Shown here: positions 1 to 7,271 of the stretch, piece after piece
Position numbering within the stretch: position 1 is the first letter of the stretch
Layout of the letters: every line of letters begins with the position of its first letter
Assembly: GCA_002345845.1 (NCBI GenBank)
Contig: DDWF01000337.1
Span: forward strand, 1 to 11,860
Origin: Betaproteobacteria bacterium UBA2293
Lineage (GTDB): Bacteria > Pseudomonadota > Gammaproteobacteria > Burkholderiales > Rhodocyclaceae
Direction of reading: 5' to 3'
DNA length: 11,860 bases
The notes under the pieces: generated by a model
What the model was told of the DNA's origin: nothing
The model's database searches: none
What the model saw: only the letters and a program-made list of their open reading frames with translations
Program-made: the position numbers and the translations under genes

Positions 1-287
1 GCGAAGGTGAGCAGGAAGAAGAACTTGGTCAGCTCGTAGCCGTTCTTGGCGACCAGTGTCTCGACGCCGGAGAAGAAATTGACACCGTAGGCGATGGTGT
101 AGCCGATGAAGAAGTAGGCCACGGTGGACACGCCGAAGTCGGTCAGGATCTTGACCAGGGCATTGACCTGGTTCTTTTTGCGGACGGTGCCGACCTCGAG
201 AAAGGCGAAGCCCGCATGCATGGCCAGCACCATGATGGCGCCGAGCAGGATGAAGAGCACATTGCTACTGGATTGATACGTTTCCAT
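1..287 (-). CDS. amt: Ammonium transporter (Amt family), 5' part only
   Basis: This is the N-terminal 95 residues of an Amt-type ammonium channel of the inner membrane; the rest lies beyond the left edge. The start ATG (complement of 285-287) follows a GGGGG ribosome-binding stretch. Residues about 10-27 form the first membrane helix, which runs into the motif GFAFLEVGTVRKKNQVNAL (about residues 28-46). A second hydrophobic segment holds VAYFFIGYTIAYG. This wording (FLEVGTVRKKNQ rather than the FYGGLVR of E. coli AmtB) is typical of an Amt subgroup found in many environmental bacteria. Amt proteins carry ammonium/ammonia inward under nitrogen limitation and are usually gated by a PII protein. 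No glnK lies upstream, where it sits in many species; it could lie downstream, out of view. A sigma-54-type promoter and NtrC-like sites precede the gene. Family call confident; substrate inferred from family. Confidence 0.9.
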   Translation of the reverse strand, partial: METYQSSSNVLFILLGAIMVLAMHAGFAFLEVGTVRKKNQVNALVKILTDFGVSTVAYFFIGYTIAYGVNFFSGVETLVAKNGYELTKFFFLLTF

Positions 288-317
288 GTTACCCCCGGAC
301 AAAGAATCCGGATTGGA

Positions 318-334
318 AAGCAAGCACCATTCCA
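318..334 (-). promoter_or_regulatory. Sigma-54 (-24/-12) promoter of the ammonium transporter gene
   Basis: Read leftward, the sequence is TGGAAT-N5-TTGCTT. It keeps the invariant GG and GC ten bases apart and differs from the TGGCAC-N5-TTGCW consensus only in the outer part of the -24 box. Transcription would start near base 309, about 22 bases before the ATG. An Amt gene is a classic sigma-54/NtrC target, which supports the call. Confidence 0.75.
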
Positions 335-389
335 GTGCATCAAACGTGTTACAAATCAGTGCATTAGCTTTTTACGAGCAAGCCATTAC

Positions 390-404
390 GCACTGATCAA
401 GTGC
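390..404. promoter_or_regulatory. Probable NtrC binding site upstream of the Amt promoter
   Basis: GCACTGATCAAGTGC is a perfect dyad matching the GCAC-N7-GTGC core of known NtrC enhancer sites such as those before glnA. Its centre is about 88 bp upstream of the predicted start, a workable enhancer distance. A second GCAC-N7-GTGC (bases 324-338) overlaps the sigma-54 core itself. Confidence 0.65.
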
Positions 405-443
405 GTTTCTACGAATTACGCCCACCGACGGTGCGCCGATTCC

Positions 444-1667
444 TCATTTCGGGGCAGCTTCCGCTGGCAGCAGCACCCACATGCGGCCGCTCTGCTTCAT
501 GCGCCCTGCCTGCTCGCCGGCGCCCTTGCCGAAGCCCCAGAAGAAGTCGGCGCGGACGGCGCCCTTGATGGCACCGCCGGTGTCCTGGGCCATGACCAGG
601 CGGTTCAGGGGTTGCGCCGAATTGGGGCGTGTCGTTGCCAGAAACACCGGCGCCCCGAGCGGTACCGAGCGCGGGTCGACGGCGATGGTACGTTCGGCGA
701 TCAACGGCACGCCGAGGGCGCCAATCGGGCCATCGTTGTTGTCCGGCATTTCGCGGAAGAAGACATAGCTCGGGTTGGCGTTGAGCAGTTCGTCGAGACG
801 CGCCGGATTGGCGCGCGCCCAGGCCTGGATGCCCTGCATCGAGGCTTCTTCCAGTTTCAGTTCGCCGCGGGCGACGAGCAGGCGGCCGATCGACTGGTAG
901 GAATGACCGTTCTGGTCGGCGTAGTTGAGACGCACGGTGCTGCCGTCCTGCAGGCGCACGCGGCCGGAGCCCTGGACCTGCAGGAAGAAGAGTTCGACGG
1001 CATCGTCTACATAGAGCAGCGTGCGCGCCGGCAGCGCCTCGCCACGGCTGCCGATCTCGGCGCGGGTCCAGTAAGGAACGACGCGCTTGCCTTCGAGACG
1101 ACCGCGCACGCGCTTGTCCTTCAACTCGGGGAAGACGGCGGAGAGGTCGATGGTCAGCAGGTCGTCGGGAACGCCGAGCACCGCCTGGGCGAACCCGCGG
1201 CTGCGCTTGCGGCTGCCCTGCAACAAGGGTTCGTAGTAGCCGGTGACCATGCCGCTGCTGCTGCCGTCGGCGGCGATGATGGCATGTGGCTGGAAGTTGG
1301 CCTCGAAGAAGGCTCGCGCATCATGGCCCGGCTGGCCATCGGCGGCGCGCGCCAGGTCGCAGACGCGCTTCCATTCACCACCATAGACGCGTCCGGCCAT
1401 GCCGCGGCAGGAACGCAGGAAGGCCGGCCAGGCGGCGGCTACATCGTCGTCAGTCCAGCCCGGCAGATCGCTCCAGGCGGCTGGCTGCAGGGTGCGCGAG
1501 AACGGCGGCGGCGTGGTCGGTGTCGGGGTGACCGTCGACGGCGGACAAGTCGGGCAGGCGGCACACGGCGGGCAGGCCGGGGCCGGCTCAGCGGGGCCGA
1601 AACCGAGGTTGGCGCAGCCGGCGAGCAGCAGCGTGGAAAGAGCAAGGATGGCTTGTATTCTGGTCAT
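444..1667 (-). CDS. mltA: Membrane-bound lytic murein transglycosylase A (MltA), lipoprotein
   Basis: The 407-residue protein cleaves the MurNAc-GlcNAc bond of peptidoglycan to give 1,6-anhydro-MurNAc ends and acts at the outer membrane. The chosen ATG gives a lipoprotein signal peptide ending in a LLAGC lipobox with Cys18 as the lipidated residue; a longer frame upstream would bury it. The MltA barrel starts near residue 60 and contains VTGYYEPLL (141-149) and LFFLQVQGSGRV (226-237). The C-terminal 3D domain holds AQDTGGAIKG (360-369) and VRADFFWG (371-378); conserved Asp362 and Asp374 include the family's catalytic aspartate. Length fits the family. Odd feature: a Cys-Pro-rich linker after the lipobox (residues 30-43) has Cys at 32, 35, 38 and 41. 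The gene is divergent from the DUF815 ATPase gene. TATACT (1699-1704, leftward) could be its -10 box, but I see no good -35 box or strong ribosome-binding site. Confidence 0.95.
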   Translation of the reverse strand: MTRIQAILALSTLLLAGCANLGFGPAEPAPACPPCAACPTCPPSTVTPTPTTPPPFSRTLQPAAWSDLPGWTDDDVAAAWPAFLRSCRGMAGRVYGGEWKRVCDLARAADGQPGHDARAFFEANFQPHAIIAADGSSSGMVTGYYEPLLQGSRKRSRGFAQAVLGVPDDLLTIDLSAVFPELKDKRVRGRLEGKRVVPYWTRAEIGSRGEALPARTLLYVDDAVELFFLQVQGSGRVRLQDGSTVRLNYADQNGHSYQSIGRLLVARGELKLEEASMQGIQAWARANPARLDELLNANPSYVFFREMPDNNDGPIGALGVPLIAERTIAVDPRSVPLGAPVFLATTRPNSAQPLNRLVMAQDTGGAIKGAVRADFFWGFGKGAGEQAGRMKQSGRMWVLLPAEAAPK

Positions 1668-1712
1668 GGCTTTCGATAGAGTGCGTAGCTTCGTCCGGAG
1701 TATACCTGCCCG

Positions 1713-2606
1713 ATGTCCGACACCCTCCCGCTTGAACGCCTGCTCGCCCGCGCCGAAGCCGTCCTCGGCCGGCTCGAATCCATGCTCCCCGCCCCGCCCC
1801 TGCCGCCTGACTGGCAGGCTGCCATCGCCTTCCGCTGGCGCAAGAGCCAGGGCCGCGGCTGGTTGCAGGCGATCCGCCACCCCCACCCGATCCGTCTGGC
1901 CGACCTGGAAAACATCGACGACCAGAAGGAGCGCATCACTGTCAACACGCGCCAGTTCGTCGCCGGCAAGCCGGCCAACAACGTGCTACTGACCGGCGCC
2001 CGCGGCTGCGGCAAGTCATCGCTGGTCAAGGCGGTGCTCAACGAATACGCCAACAAGGGCCTGCGCCTGATCGAGGTGGACAAGGAGGATCTGATTGATC
2101 TGGCCGACATCGTCGATCTGCTCGAAGGCCGCCCGGAACGCTTCATCATTTTCTGCGACGACCTTTCCTTCGAGGCTGGCGAAACCGCCTACAAGGCGCT
2201 GAAGTCGGTGCTCGACGGTTCGGTCGCGGCGCCGCCGGACAATGTGCTGATCTACGCCACCTCCAACCGCCGCCACCTGATGCCCGAGTATTTCTCGGAA
2301 AACCTGGAGACCAAGCGCGTCGATGACGAGATTCACCCGGGCGAGACGACCGAAGAGAAGATTTCGCTGTCGGAACGCTTCGGCCTGTGGATTTCCTTCT
2401 ACCCGTTCAGCCAGGACGATTACCTCGACATCACCCGCCACTGGCTGCGCCACTTCGGCGTGGACGCAGCGACCATCGCCGCCAATGAGCGCGAGGCACT
2501 GAACTGGGCGCTCAGCCGCGGCTCGCGTTCAGGTCGCGTGGCCTGGCAGTTCGCCCGCGATCTGGCCGGACGGCAGAAGAAATCATCGGCAAAGAAGAAG
2601 TCGTGA
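1713..2606 (+). CDS. DUF815 family AAA+ ATPase
   Basis: The 297-residue P-loop ATPase belongs to the DUF815 family, whose cellular role is not settled. Visible elements are a helical N-terminal part (1-60), Walker A GARGCGKS (95-102), Walker B FIIFCDDLSF (144-153), a sensor-1 segment YATSNRRH (181-188) and an arginine-containing GSRSGRVAWQF near the C-terminus (270-280). The tail is lysine-rich (KKSSAKKKS). The segment after sensor 1 (SENLETKRVDDEIHPGE, 195-211) is typical of this family, where it precedes EEKISLSERFG. The ATG has only a distant GGAG (1696-1699). The stop overlaps the next gene's GTG start by four bases (GTGA), so the two are translationally coupled. The family call is firm; any specific function would be a guess. 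Confidence 0.92.
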   Translation: MSDTLPLERLLARAEAVLGRLESMLPAPPLPPDWQAAIAFRWRKSQGRGWLQAIRHPHPIRLADLENIDDQKERITVNTRQFVAGKPANNVLLTGARGCGKSSLVKAVLNEYANKGLRLIEVDKEDLIDLADIVDLLEGRPERFIIFCDDLSFEAGETAYKALKSVLDGSVAAPPDNVLIYATSNRRHLMPEYFSENLETKRVDDEIHPGETTEEKISLSERFGLWISFYPFSQDDYLDITRHWLRHFGVDAATIAANEREALNWALSRGSRSGRVAWQFARDLAGRQKKSSAKKKS

Positions 2607-3547
2607 GCACCGTCGTCGAAGTCGCCGCCGCCGTCATGCTGCGCGCCGACGGCCGCGAATTCCTCCTCGCCCAGCGGCCGGAGGGCAAGGTCTATGCTGG
2701 CTACTGGGAGTTTCCCGGCGGCAAGGTCGAGCCGGGCGAAACGGTGCGTCAAGCGCTGGTGCGCGAGCTGCAGGAGGAACTGGGCATCACCGTCACCGCC
2801 TGCTCGCCGTGGCTGACCCGGCAATTCACCTATCCGCATGCGACGGTGCGCCTCAATTTCTGGCGCGTCACCGCCTGGGACGGCGAAATCGGCATCACCG
2901 CCCCGCTCGAACATTCGGCAGTTGATTGGCTGGCCTGTGGCGACGCGCCGCATGTTGAACCGATCCTGCCGGCCAATGCGCCGATCCTCAAGGCGCTGAG
3001 CCTGCCAACGACGATGGCCGTCACCATGGCCGAAAGCGACGGCGTCGAGCGCCAGCTGGAACGTCTGGAAGCAGCGTTGGCCGGCGGTCTGCGCCTGATC
3101 CAGCTACGTGACAAGGGACTGCCGCCGGCACAGCGCCTGGCGTTTGCCGAAGCGGTGATGCGCCTGGCCGACGATGCCGGCGCCCTGGTCGTCATCAACG
3201 ACGATGCCGAACTCGCCCGTTGCGTCGGCGCCGATGGTCTGCATCTGTCTTCGGGGACGCTGTCCGCCTGTGCCGCCCGGCCGGATTTCGCCTGGGTCGG
3301 CGCCTCCTGCCACACGGCCAGTGAGATCGCCCGCGCCGGCGAACTGCAACTCGACTACGCGCTGCTCAGCCCGGTGCTGCCGACGCCAACGCATCCGGAA
3401 AACCCCGGCCTGGGCTGGGCGGAATTCAGCCAGCGGATCGCCGGCAATACGCTGCCGGTGTTTGCACTGGGGGGGATGAAGAATGAAATGCTGGCCGGCG
3501 CCAAGGAGGCTGGCGCCCACGGCATCGCGCTGATGCGCGGCTGGTGA
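2603..3547 (+). CDS. Nudix (MutT-type) hydrolase fused to a ThiE/TenI-like domain
   Basis: A 314-residue two-domain cytoplasmic protein. Residues 1-130 are a MutT-like Nudix fold with the full Nudix box: Gly40, Glu46 and RELQEELGI (54-62). It probably hydrolyses oxidised nucleoside triphosphates such as 8-oxo-dGTP, as MutT does. Residues about 145-314 are a thiamine-phosphate-synthase-like barrel with LIQLRDKG (165-172), VINDD (197-201), DGLHLSSG (211-218), GASCH (233-237), LLSPVLPTPTHP (254-265) and VFALGGM (286-292). Such MutT-ThiE fusions are known in beta- and gammaproteobacteria. In true ThiE the fifth motif usually ends in PTxTK; here it is PTPTHP, so thiamine synthesis by this domain is doubtful. 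The GTG start is supported by the GTGA overlap with the ATPase gene and by the immediate Nudix strand MSTVVEVAAAVM. No other thiamine gene is nearby. Confidence 0.93.
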   Translation: MSTVVEVAAAVMLRADGREFLLAQRPEGKVYAGYWEFPGGKVEPGETVRQALVRELQEELGITVTACSPWLTRQFTYPHATVRLNFWRVTAWDGEIGITAPLEHSAVDWLACGDAPHVEPILPANAPILKALSLPTTMAVTMAESDGVERQLERLEAALAGGLRLIQLRDKGLPPAQRLAFAEAVMRLADDAGALVVINDDAELARCVGADGLHLSSGTLSACAARPDFAWVGASCHTASEIARAGELQLDYALLSPVLPTPTHPENPGLGWAEFSQRIAGNTLPVFALGGMKNEMLAGAKEAGAHGIALMRGW

Positions 3548-3548
3548 T

Positions 3549-3752
3549 TCAGGAAGTCGGCTGGTCGGGCGGCAGTTCGCCGTCGAATTCGGACGGCTCG
3601 ACCGGCACCGGGATGCGATAGGAATCGCTGGCCCAGGCGCCGAGATCAATCTGCTTGCAGCGCTCGGAACAGAACGGGCGCCACGGATTTTCCGGAGACC
3701 AGAGCGATTCTCCACCGCATTGCGGGCAGCGTACCTTGCGAACTGGCTTCAT
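3549..3752 (-). CDS. yacG: DNA gyrase inhibitor YacG (small zinc protein)
   Basis: The 67-residue protein carries the YacG zinc knuckle: CPQC (Cys9, Cys12), then a spacer with the family sequence [10 protein letters not shown] (residues 24-33, Cys28 and Cys32). LGAW and an acidic C-terminal tail follow. In E. coli YacG binds the GyrB C-terminal domain and blocks DNA binding by gyrase. The ATG shares one base with the zapD stop (TGATG), so the two genes are coupled; the coaE-zapD-yacG order is conserved in many gamma- and betaproteobacteria. It is the last gene of the leftward unit. Its stop lies one base from the stop of the convergent Nudix gene, leaving no room for a separate terminator. 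Length and all four cysteines fit the family. Confidence 0.95.
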   Translation of the reverse strand: MKPVRKVRCPQCGGESLWSPENPWRPFCSERCKQIDLGAWASDSYRIPVPVEPSEFDGELPPDQPTS

Positions 3753-4510
3753 CAGAGATTGCAGAAGGTCAGGTCGAAGGGAATGTCACCTTCGCAGTTG
3801 CGCGCCTTGAGCTCGCCGCGCGGCGGCTTGGTGAAACGGATATTGAGGAAGTACTTGTTGGCGCTGACTTCCGGAATCGCCGGCTGCTCGTCATCGACGG
3901 AAATGCGCACCATCTGCGCGGCGGTGCCGCCGAGGTTGAGCTGGAACTGGGCGGCGGTGGCCGTGTAGGTCTTCGGCCGGCCGCTGGAACGCAGCAGGCG
4001 CAGGACGATGGCGGCGGCATCGCGCATCGGGGTCATCGGCTGGGTCCAGCCACTGAGGGCTTCGCGCCGAACCTCGGGGTCACGGTGCAACCACCAGTGG
4101 TAGGACGGCAAATCAAATTCGCAGACGCCACCGGGGATTGACGCCCGGCTCTTGATGCCCATCAGCCAGTCGTTGTCGCGCAGGTACTGACCCAGCTTGC
4201 CGGTCATGCCGAGCAACGCGGCGGAGGATTGTTCGATTTCGTACAAAGCGCCGGACAGGGCTTCTTCGGAAATGTCGGGATTGTTGCGGTAGGCCAGCAG
4301 CGTCTGACGCTGGCGTTCCAGTTCCTGGATGAGGTCCATCTTGAGGTCGGCGCGACCGGCGACTTCCAGGATTTCGAAGAGGGTGACGAGCGCCGTATGG
4401 TGCTCGAGAGAGCCATCGCATTGCGCGAAGTGCACCGTTTTTTCGAACAGGTCCTCCAGACGCAGCAGCGTGCGGATGCGTTCGTTAAACGGGTACTCGT
4501 AGGTAATCAC
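3752..4510 (-). CDS. zapD: Cell division protein ZapD (DUF1342)
   Basis: ZapD binds FtsZ and bundles its filaments, stabilising the Z ring at midcell. The 252-residue product begins [22 protein letters not shown], the hallmark N-terminus of the family, with an alpha-helical first half (to about residue 115) and a beta-rich second half. Conserved stretches include the [13 protein letters not shown] helix (81-93), [13 protein letters not shown] (130-142), Trp155 within SGWTQP and NKYFLNIRF (218-226). I choose the GTG at complement 4508-4510: it gives the normal family length, whereas the frame could extend 21 codons to a TTG inside the end of coaE, and those extra residues are unlike ZapD. No strong ribosome-binding site precedes the GTG. 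Unlike other junctions of the unit, 59 bp separate it from coaE; this AT-rich gap has a possible internal promoter. Confidence 0.93.
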   Translation of the reverse strand: MITYEYPFNERIRTLLRLEDLFEKTVHFAQCDGSLEHHTALVTLFEILEVAGRADLKMDLIQELERQRQTLLAYRNNPDISEEALSGALYEIEQSSAALLGMTGKLGQYLRDNDWLMGIKSRASIPGGVCEFDLPSYHWWLHRDPEVRREALSGWTQPMTPMRDAAAIVLRLLRSSGRPKTYTATAAQFQLNLGGTAAQMVRISVDDEQPAIPEVSANKYFLNIRFTKPPRGELKARNCEGDIPFDLTFCNL

Positions 4511-4544
4511 GCAGCGGTGTCCGGGAAAACGGAAAATTTTGCGG

Positions 4545-4573
4545 ATTTTGAGGCATTTGCATGCAAATCTCAA
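4545..4573 (-). promoter_or_regulatory. Possible internal sigma-70 promoter for zapD-yacG with a palindrome in the spacer
   Basis: Leftward, TTGAGA (4568-4573, five of six matches to -35) is followed after exactly 17 bases by CAAAAT (4545-4550, four of six to -10). The spacer holds the perfect 14-bp palindrome ATTTGCATGCAAAT (4555-4568). The -35 box overlaps the coaE stop codon. The surroundings are clearly more AT-rich than the flanking genes. The promoter is inferred; the palindrome is seen directly. Confidence 0.4.
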
Positions 4574-5193
4574 CAGCTTGCTTTAGGTATCTCGGCTAAA
4601 AGTAGTAGATATTTTTCATGCAAGGCGTTTACCCGCTGTTCGAGCGTCGCCAGATCGCTGTCGTTGGCGATGATGTCATCGGCCGCCGCCAGTCGCTGCT
4701 GGCGGGTCGCCTGGGCGGCCATGATGGCCCGCACCTCGTCAGCTGACATTCCGTTGCGCGCCATGACGCGGGCGATCTGCAGTTCTTCCAGACAATCGAC
4801 GACGAGGATGCGGTTGCAGCGCTGGCGATAGCTGCCCGATTCGATGAGCAGCGGCACGGCCAGGATGACATAGGGCGCCGCGGCGGCCCGGCAGCGGGCA
4901 TCGGCCAGCTGGCGAATCAAAGGATGGAGAATGGCTTCCAGGCGCTGCCGCTCCTCCGGTGCGGCAAAAACCCGCTGGCGCATGGCGGAGCGGTCGAGGG
5001 CGCCTTGTCCATCGGCGATGCCCGGCCCGAAGGCGGCAATCAGTTCCGGCATCGCGCCGCCACCGGGAGCGGTCAGTTCGTGGGCGATGGCATCGGTATC
5101 CACCAGCGCCGCCCCACACTCGACAAAGAGATCGGCAACGCGGCTCTTGCCGCTGCCGATGCCGCCGGTCAGACCGACGACGAAATTGCTCAC
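4570..5193 (-). CDS. coaE: Dephospho-CoA kinase
   Basis: CoaE performs the last step of coenzyme A synthesis, ATP-dependent phosphorylation of the 3'-hydroxyl of dephospho-CoA, in the cytoplasm. The 207-residue product starts MSNFVVGLTGGIGSGKS with the P-loop GGIGSGKS at 10-17. VDTDAIAHEL (31-40) carries the conserved substrate-site Asp pair, and LHPLIR and VPLLIESG follow in the expected order; ADDIIAND near the C-terminus is the usual family motif. The start chosen is the GTG that overlaps the upstream SPOR gene stop by four bases (GTGA), with GGGA just upstream; a TTG two codons earlier is possible. In many relatives coaE follows pilD; here it follows a SPOR-domain gene instead. The last residues are in AT-rich sequence that overlaps the putative zapD promoter. 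Confidence 0.96.
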   Translation of the reverse strand: MSNFVVGLTGGIGSGKSRVADLFVECGAALVDTDAIAHELTAPGGGAMPELIAAFGPGIADGQGALDRSAMRQRVFAAPEERQRLEAILHPLIRQLADARCRAAAAPYVILAVPLLIESGSYRQRCNRILVVDCLEELQIARVMARNGMSADEVRAIMAAQATRQQRLAAADDIIANDSDLATLEQRVNALHEKYLLLLAEIPKASC

Positions 5194-5903
5194 GGGCAAT
5201 CCCGGGTCACCGGTTTGGCCAGATTGCCGTTCAGCGCACTGATCAGTGCCGCCTGAGCGGAGGCCGGCCCTTCGGCTTGCAGGCTGATCGTGCCGTCCTT
5301 GCCCGGACGCTGCATCAGGCGGGCGGAGCGCACGCCCTTGGCCTTCAGTTCAGCCATTCGGTCCATCCCGCCCTTCTCGGCCGAGAAAACACCGAGCGAG
5401 ATGGCGAAGCGGTTGGGGCCGTCCTGGATGATGAAATAGTCGGTGACGCCAAGCTGGCGCAGTTCGCTGGCCTTCTTGTCAGCTTCCGCCTTGTTCGCCT
5501 GCGGCTGGATGTAGATCCACCAGCCGCCACTCTCACCCGCCTCCAGCCGACGGTTGATGCGGAAATCCGGGAAGCGGCTGGCGACCAGGGTGCTCAGGCG
5601 GTCGGCATCGGCGGCCGCCAGGCTGTTCCAGGCCAGACAGACCTTGTCCTCGCCATTACCGGCAAGTTCGGCAGCGGACTGCAGCACCACCGGCTCGCTG
5701 GCCACCGCTGTGCTCTGCTGCTCACCACCAGCCGCCCCGGGCAGGGGCGGCTCGCGGTCACGCGAGACGATGCGGATGCGCTCGGGCTGGATCTGGTTGG
5801 TGAGGCGGGCGGCATCCGGATTTTCCGGTTGCCCGAGATAGCCTTCGGCGTAGGCATAGAACAGCAGATTGCCGAGAATGAGCAGGAAGACGAAGGCTTT
5901 CAT
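5190..5903 (-). CDS. SPOR-domain protein with an N-terminal membrane anchor
   Basis: The 237-residue protein has one hydrophobic N-terminal helix (residues 3-19) with no cleavage site I trust. A Pro/Ala/Gln-rich linker follows (about 50-80), then a folded region with a C-terminal SPOR domain (about 126-199). The latter shows WWIYIQPQANKAEADKKASELRQLG, FIIQDGPNRFAISLGVFS and a final RSARLM strand, the usual beta-alpha-beta repeat layout. SPOR domains bind peptidoglycan stripped of stem peptides at the division septum, so the protein is probably inner-membrane-anchored with its domain in the periplasm. Two cysteines (Cys89, Cys236) lie in the periplasmic part and could form a disulfide. The ATG lies three bases after the trpB2-like stop, and coaE overlaps its own stop. 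Its division-site role would suit the nearby zapD, but it is not FtsN, DedD or DamX by any feature I can see. Confidence 0.85.
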   Translation of the reverse strand: MKAFVFLLILGNLLFYAYAEGYLGQPENPDAARLTNQIQPERIRIVSRDREPPLPGAAGGEQQSTAVASEPVVLQSAAELAGNGEDKVCLAWNSLAAADADRLSTLVASRFPDFRINRRLEAGESGGWWIYIQPQANKAEADKKASELRQLGVTDYFIIQDGPNRFAISLGVFSAEKGGMDRMAELKAKGVRSARLMQRPGKDGTISLQAEGPASAQAALISALNGNLAKPVTRDCP

Positions 5904-5906
5904 GAA

Positions 5907-7271
5907 TTAGCCGACCTTGGGCAGGTGCTTCAGCGATTCGACAATCGCCTCGGCGGGATATTCGTAGTCCTCCAGCTTGCCGGAGAAATACTTGTCGTAG
6001 GACGCCATGTCGAAGTGGCCGTGGCCGGTCAGGCAGAACAGGATGGTCTTGGCCTCACCGCTAGCCTTGCAGCGCAGCGCCTCGTCGATGGCGGCGCGGA
6101 TCGCGTGGCAGGATTCCGGCGCCGGGATGATGCCTTCGGCGCGGGCGAACTGGACGCCGGCTTCGAAGGTGCCAACCTGCGGCACGGCGATGGCTTCCAG
6201 CTGCTTCTCGTGGAACAGTTGCGACAGCAGCGGCGAGGCGCCGTGATAACGCAGTCCGCCGGCGTGGATGCCGGGCGGCATGAAGTCGTGGCCGAGCGTG
6301 TACATCTTCATGATCGGCGTGTAGCCGGAGGCGTCGCCGTAATCGTAGGTGTAGGCGCCTTTGGTCAGCGTCGGGCAGGAAGTCGGCTCGACGGCGACGC
6401 AGCGCAGGTTTTGGGCACGCTTGTCACCGGCCGCCTTGTCGGCAAGGAAGGGGAAGGCGATGCCGCCGAAGCTGGAACCGCCGCCGCAAGGTCCGAAGAT
6501 CACGTCCGGGTAGAGACCGATCTTGGCGAACTGCTTCTTGGCTTCCAGGCCGATCACCGTCTGGTGCAGCAACACGTGATTGAGCACCGAACCGAGGGTG
6601 TAGCAGGTACCGGGATCAGCGGCGGCTTCCTCGACGGCCTCCGAGATCGCCAGGCCGAGCGAGCCCTGGCAGTCCGGATCAGCGGCCAGCGCGGCGCGGC
6701 CGGCGTTGGTCAGCTTGGTCGGCGAGGCAAAGACCTCGGCGCCCCAGGTCTGCATCATCGAGCGACGGAAGGGCTTCTGTTGGTAGCTGACATTGACCAT
6801 GAAGACGCGCACCGGCAGGCCGAACATCTGGCCGGCGTAGGCGATCGACGAACCCCACTGGCCGGCGCCGGTTTCGGTGGTCAGTTTCTTGGTGCCGGCG
6901 AGCTTGTTGTAGAAAGCCTGCGGCACGGCGGAATTCGGCTTGTGCGAACCGGCCGGCGAGACGCCTTCGTACTTGAAGAAGATCTTGGCTGGTGTGCCCA
7001 GCATCTGCTCCAGGCGCAGCGCCCGACAGAGCGGCGCCGGACGCCATTGCGCGTAGATCTGGCGGACTTCCTCGGGAATCGGAATCCAGCGCTCGGCACT
7101 CATTTCCTGTTCAAGAATGGGATCGGGAAAGATCGCCGCCATCGCTTCCGCCAGCACCGGCTTGCCGTCCGCTCCGAGCGACGGCGCCGGCGGGTTGGCC
7201 AGGTCGGCAACGACGTTGTACCAGTGGGTGGGGATTTCTTCTTGTTCGAGGTTGATGCGCAACGGCGTCAT
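5907..7271 (-). CDS. trpB2: TrpB2-type tryptophan synthase beta chain (PLP enzyme)
   Basis: The 454-residue PLP-dependent enzyme makes tryptophan from indole and serine, or a related beta-replacement product. The PLP lysine is Lys111 in AGSHKPNSA (107-115); ETGAGQWGSS (133-142) provides the catalytic Glu133 region, and GPCGGGSSFGG (260-270) is the phosphate-binding loop. Length above 440 residues, the N-terminal extension with WYNVVADL, and Trp instead of His in the GAGQ(W/H)G motif mark the TrpB2 class rather than the TrpA-partnered TrpB1 (about 400 residues). No trpA or other trp gene is adjacent. The ATG is preceded by GGGAG at a suitable distance; a frame extension of 64 codons upstream has no family similarity. 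It heads the leftward unit with the SPOR gene three bases downstream. Class call confident; in vivo substrate uncertain. Confidence 0.92.
   Translation of the reverse strand: MTPLRINLEQEEIPTHWYNVVADLANPPAPSLGADGKPVLAEAMAAIFPDPILEQEMSAERWIPIPEEVRQIYAQWRPAPLCRALRLEQMLGTPAKIFFKYEGVSPAGSHKPNSAVPQAFYNKLAGTKKLTTETGAGQWGSSIAYAGQMFGLPVRVFMVNVSYQQKPFRRSMMQTWGAEVFASPTKLTNAGRAALAADPDCQGSLGLAISEAVEEAAADPGTCYTLGSVLNHVLLHQTVIGLEAKKQFAKIGLYPDVIFGPCGGGSSFGGIAFPFLADKAAGDKRAQNLRCVAVEPTSCPTLTKGAYTYDYGDASGYTPIMKMYTLGHDFMPPGIHAGGLRYHGASPLLSQLFHEKQLEAIAVPQVGTFEAGVQFARAEGIIPAPESCHAIRAAIDEALRCKASGEAKTILFCLTGHGHFDMASYDKYFSGKLEDYEYPAEAIVESLKHLPKVG

Noticed and set aside
216..1679. Long rightward open frame of 487 codons
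   Set aside because: It lies antisense to mltA, whose family motifs are clear; the frame is a GC-bias shadow with no recognisable domain.
4511..4573. 21-codon upstream extension of zapD to a TTG
   Set aside because: The added residues do not resemble the ZapD N-terminus and would overlap the end of coaE; the GTG at 4510 gives the usual length.
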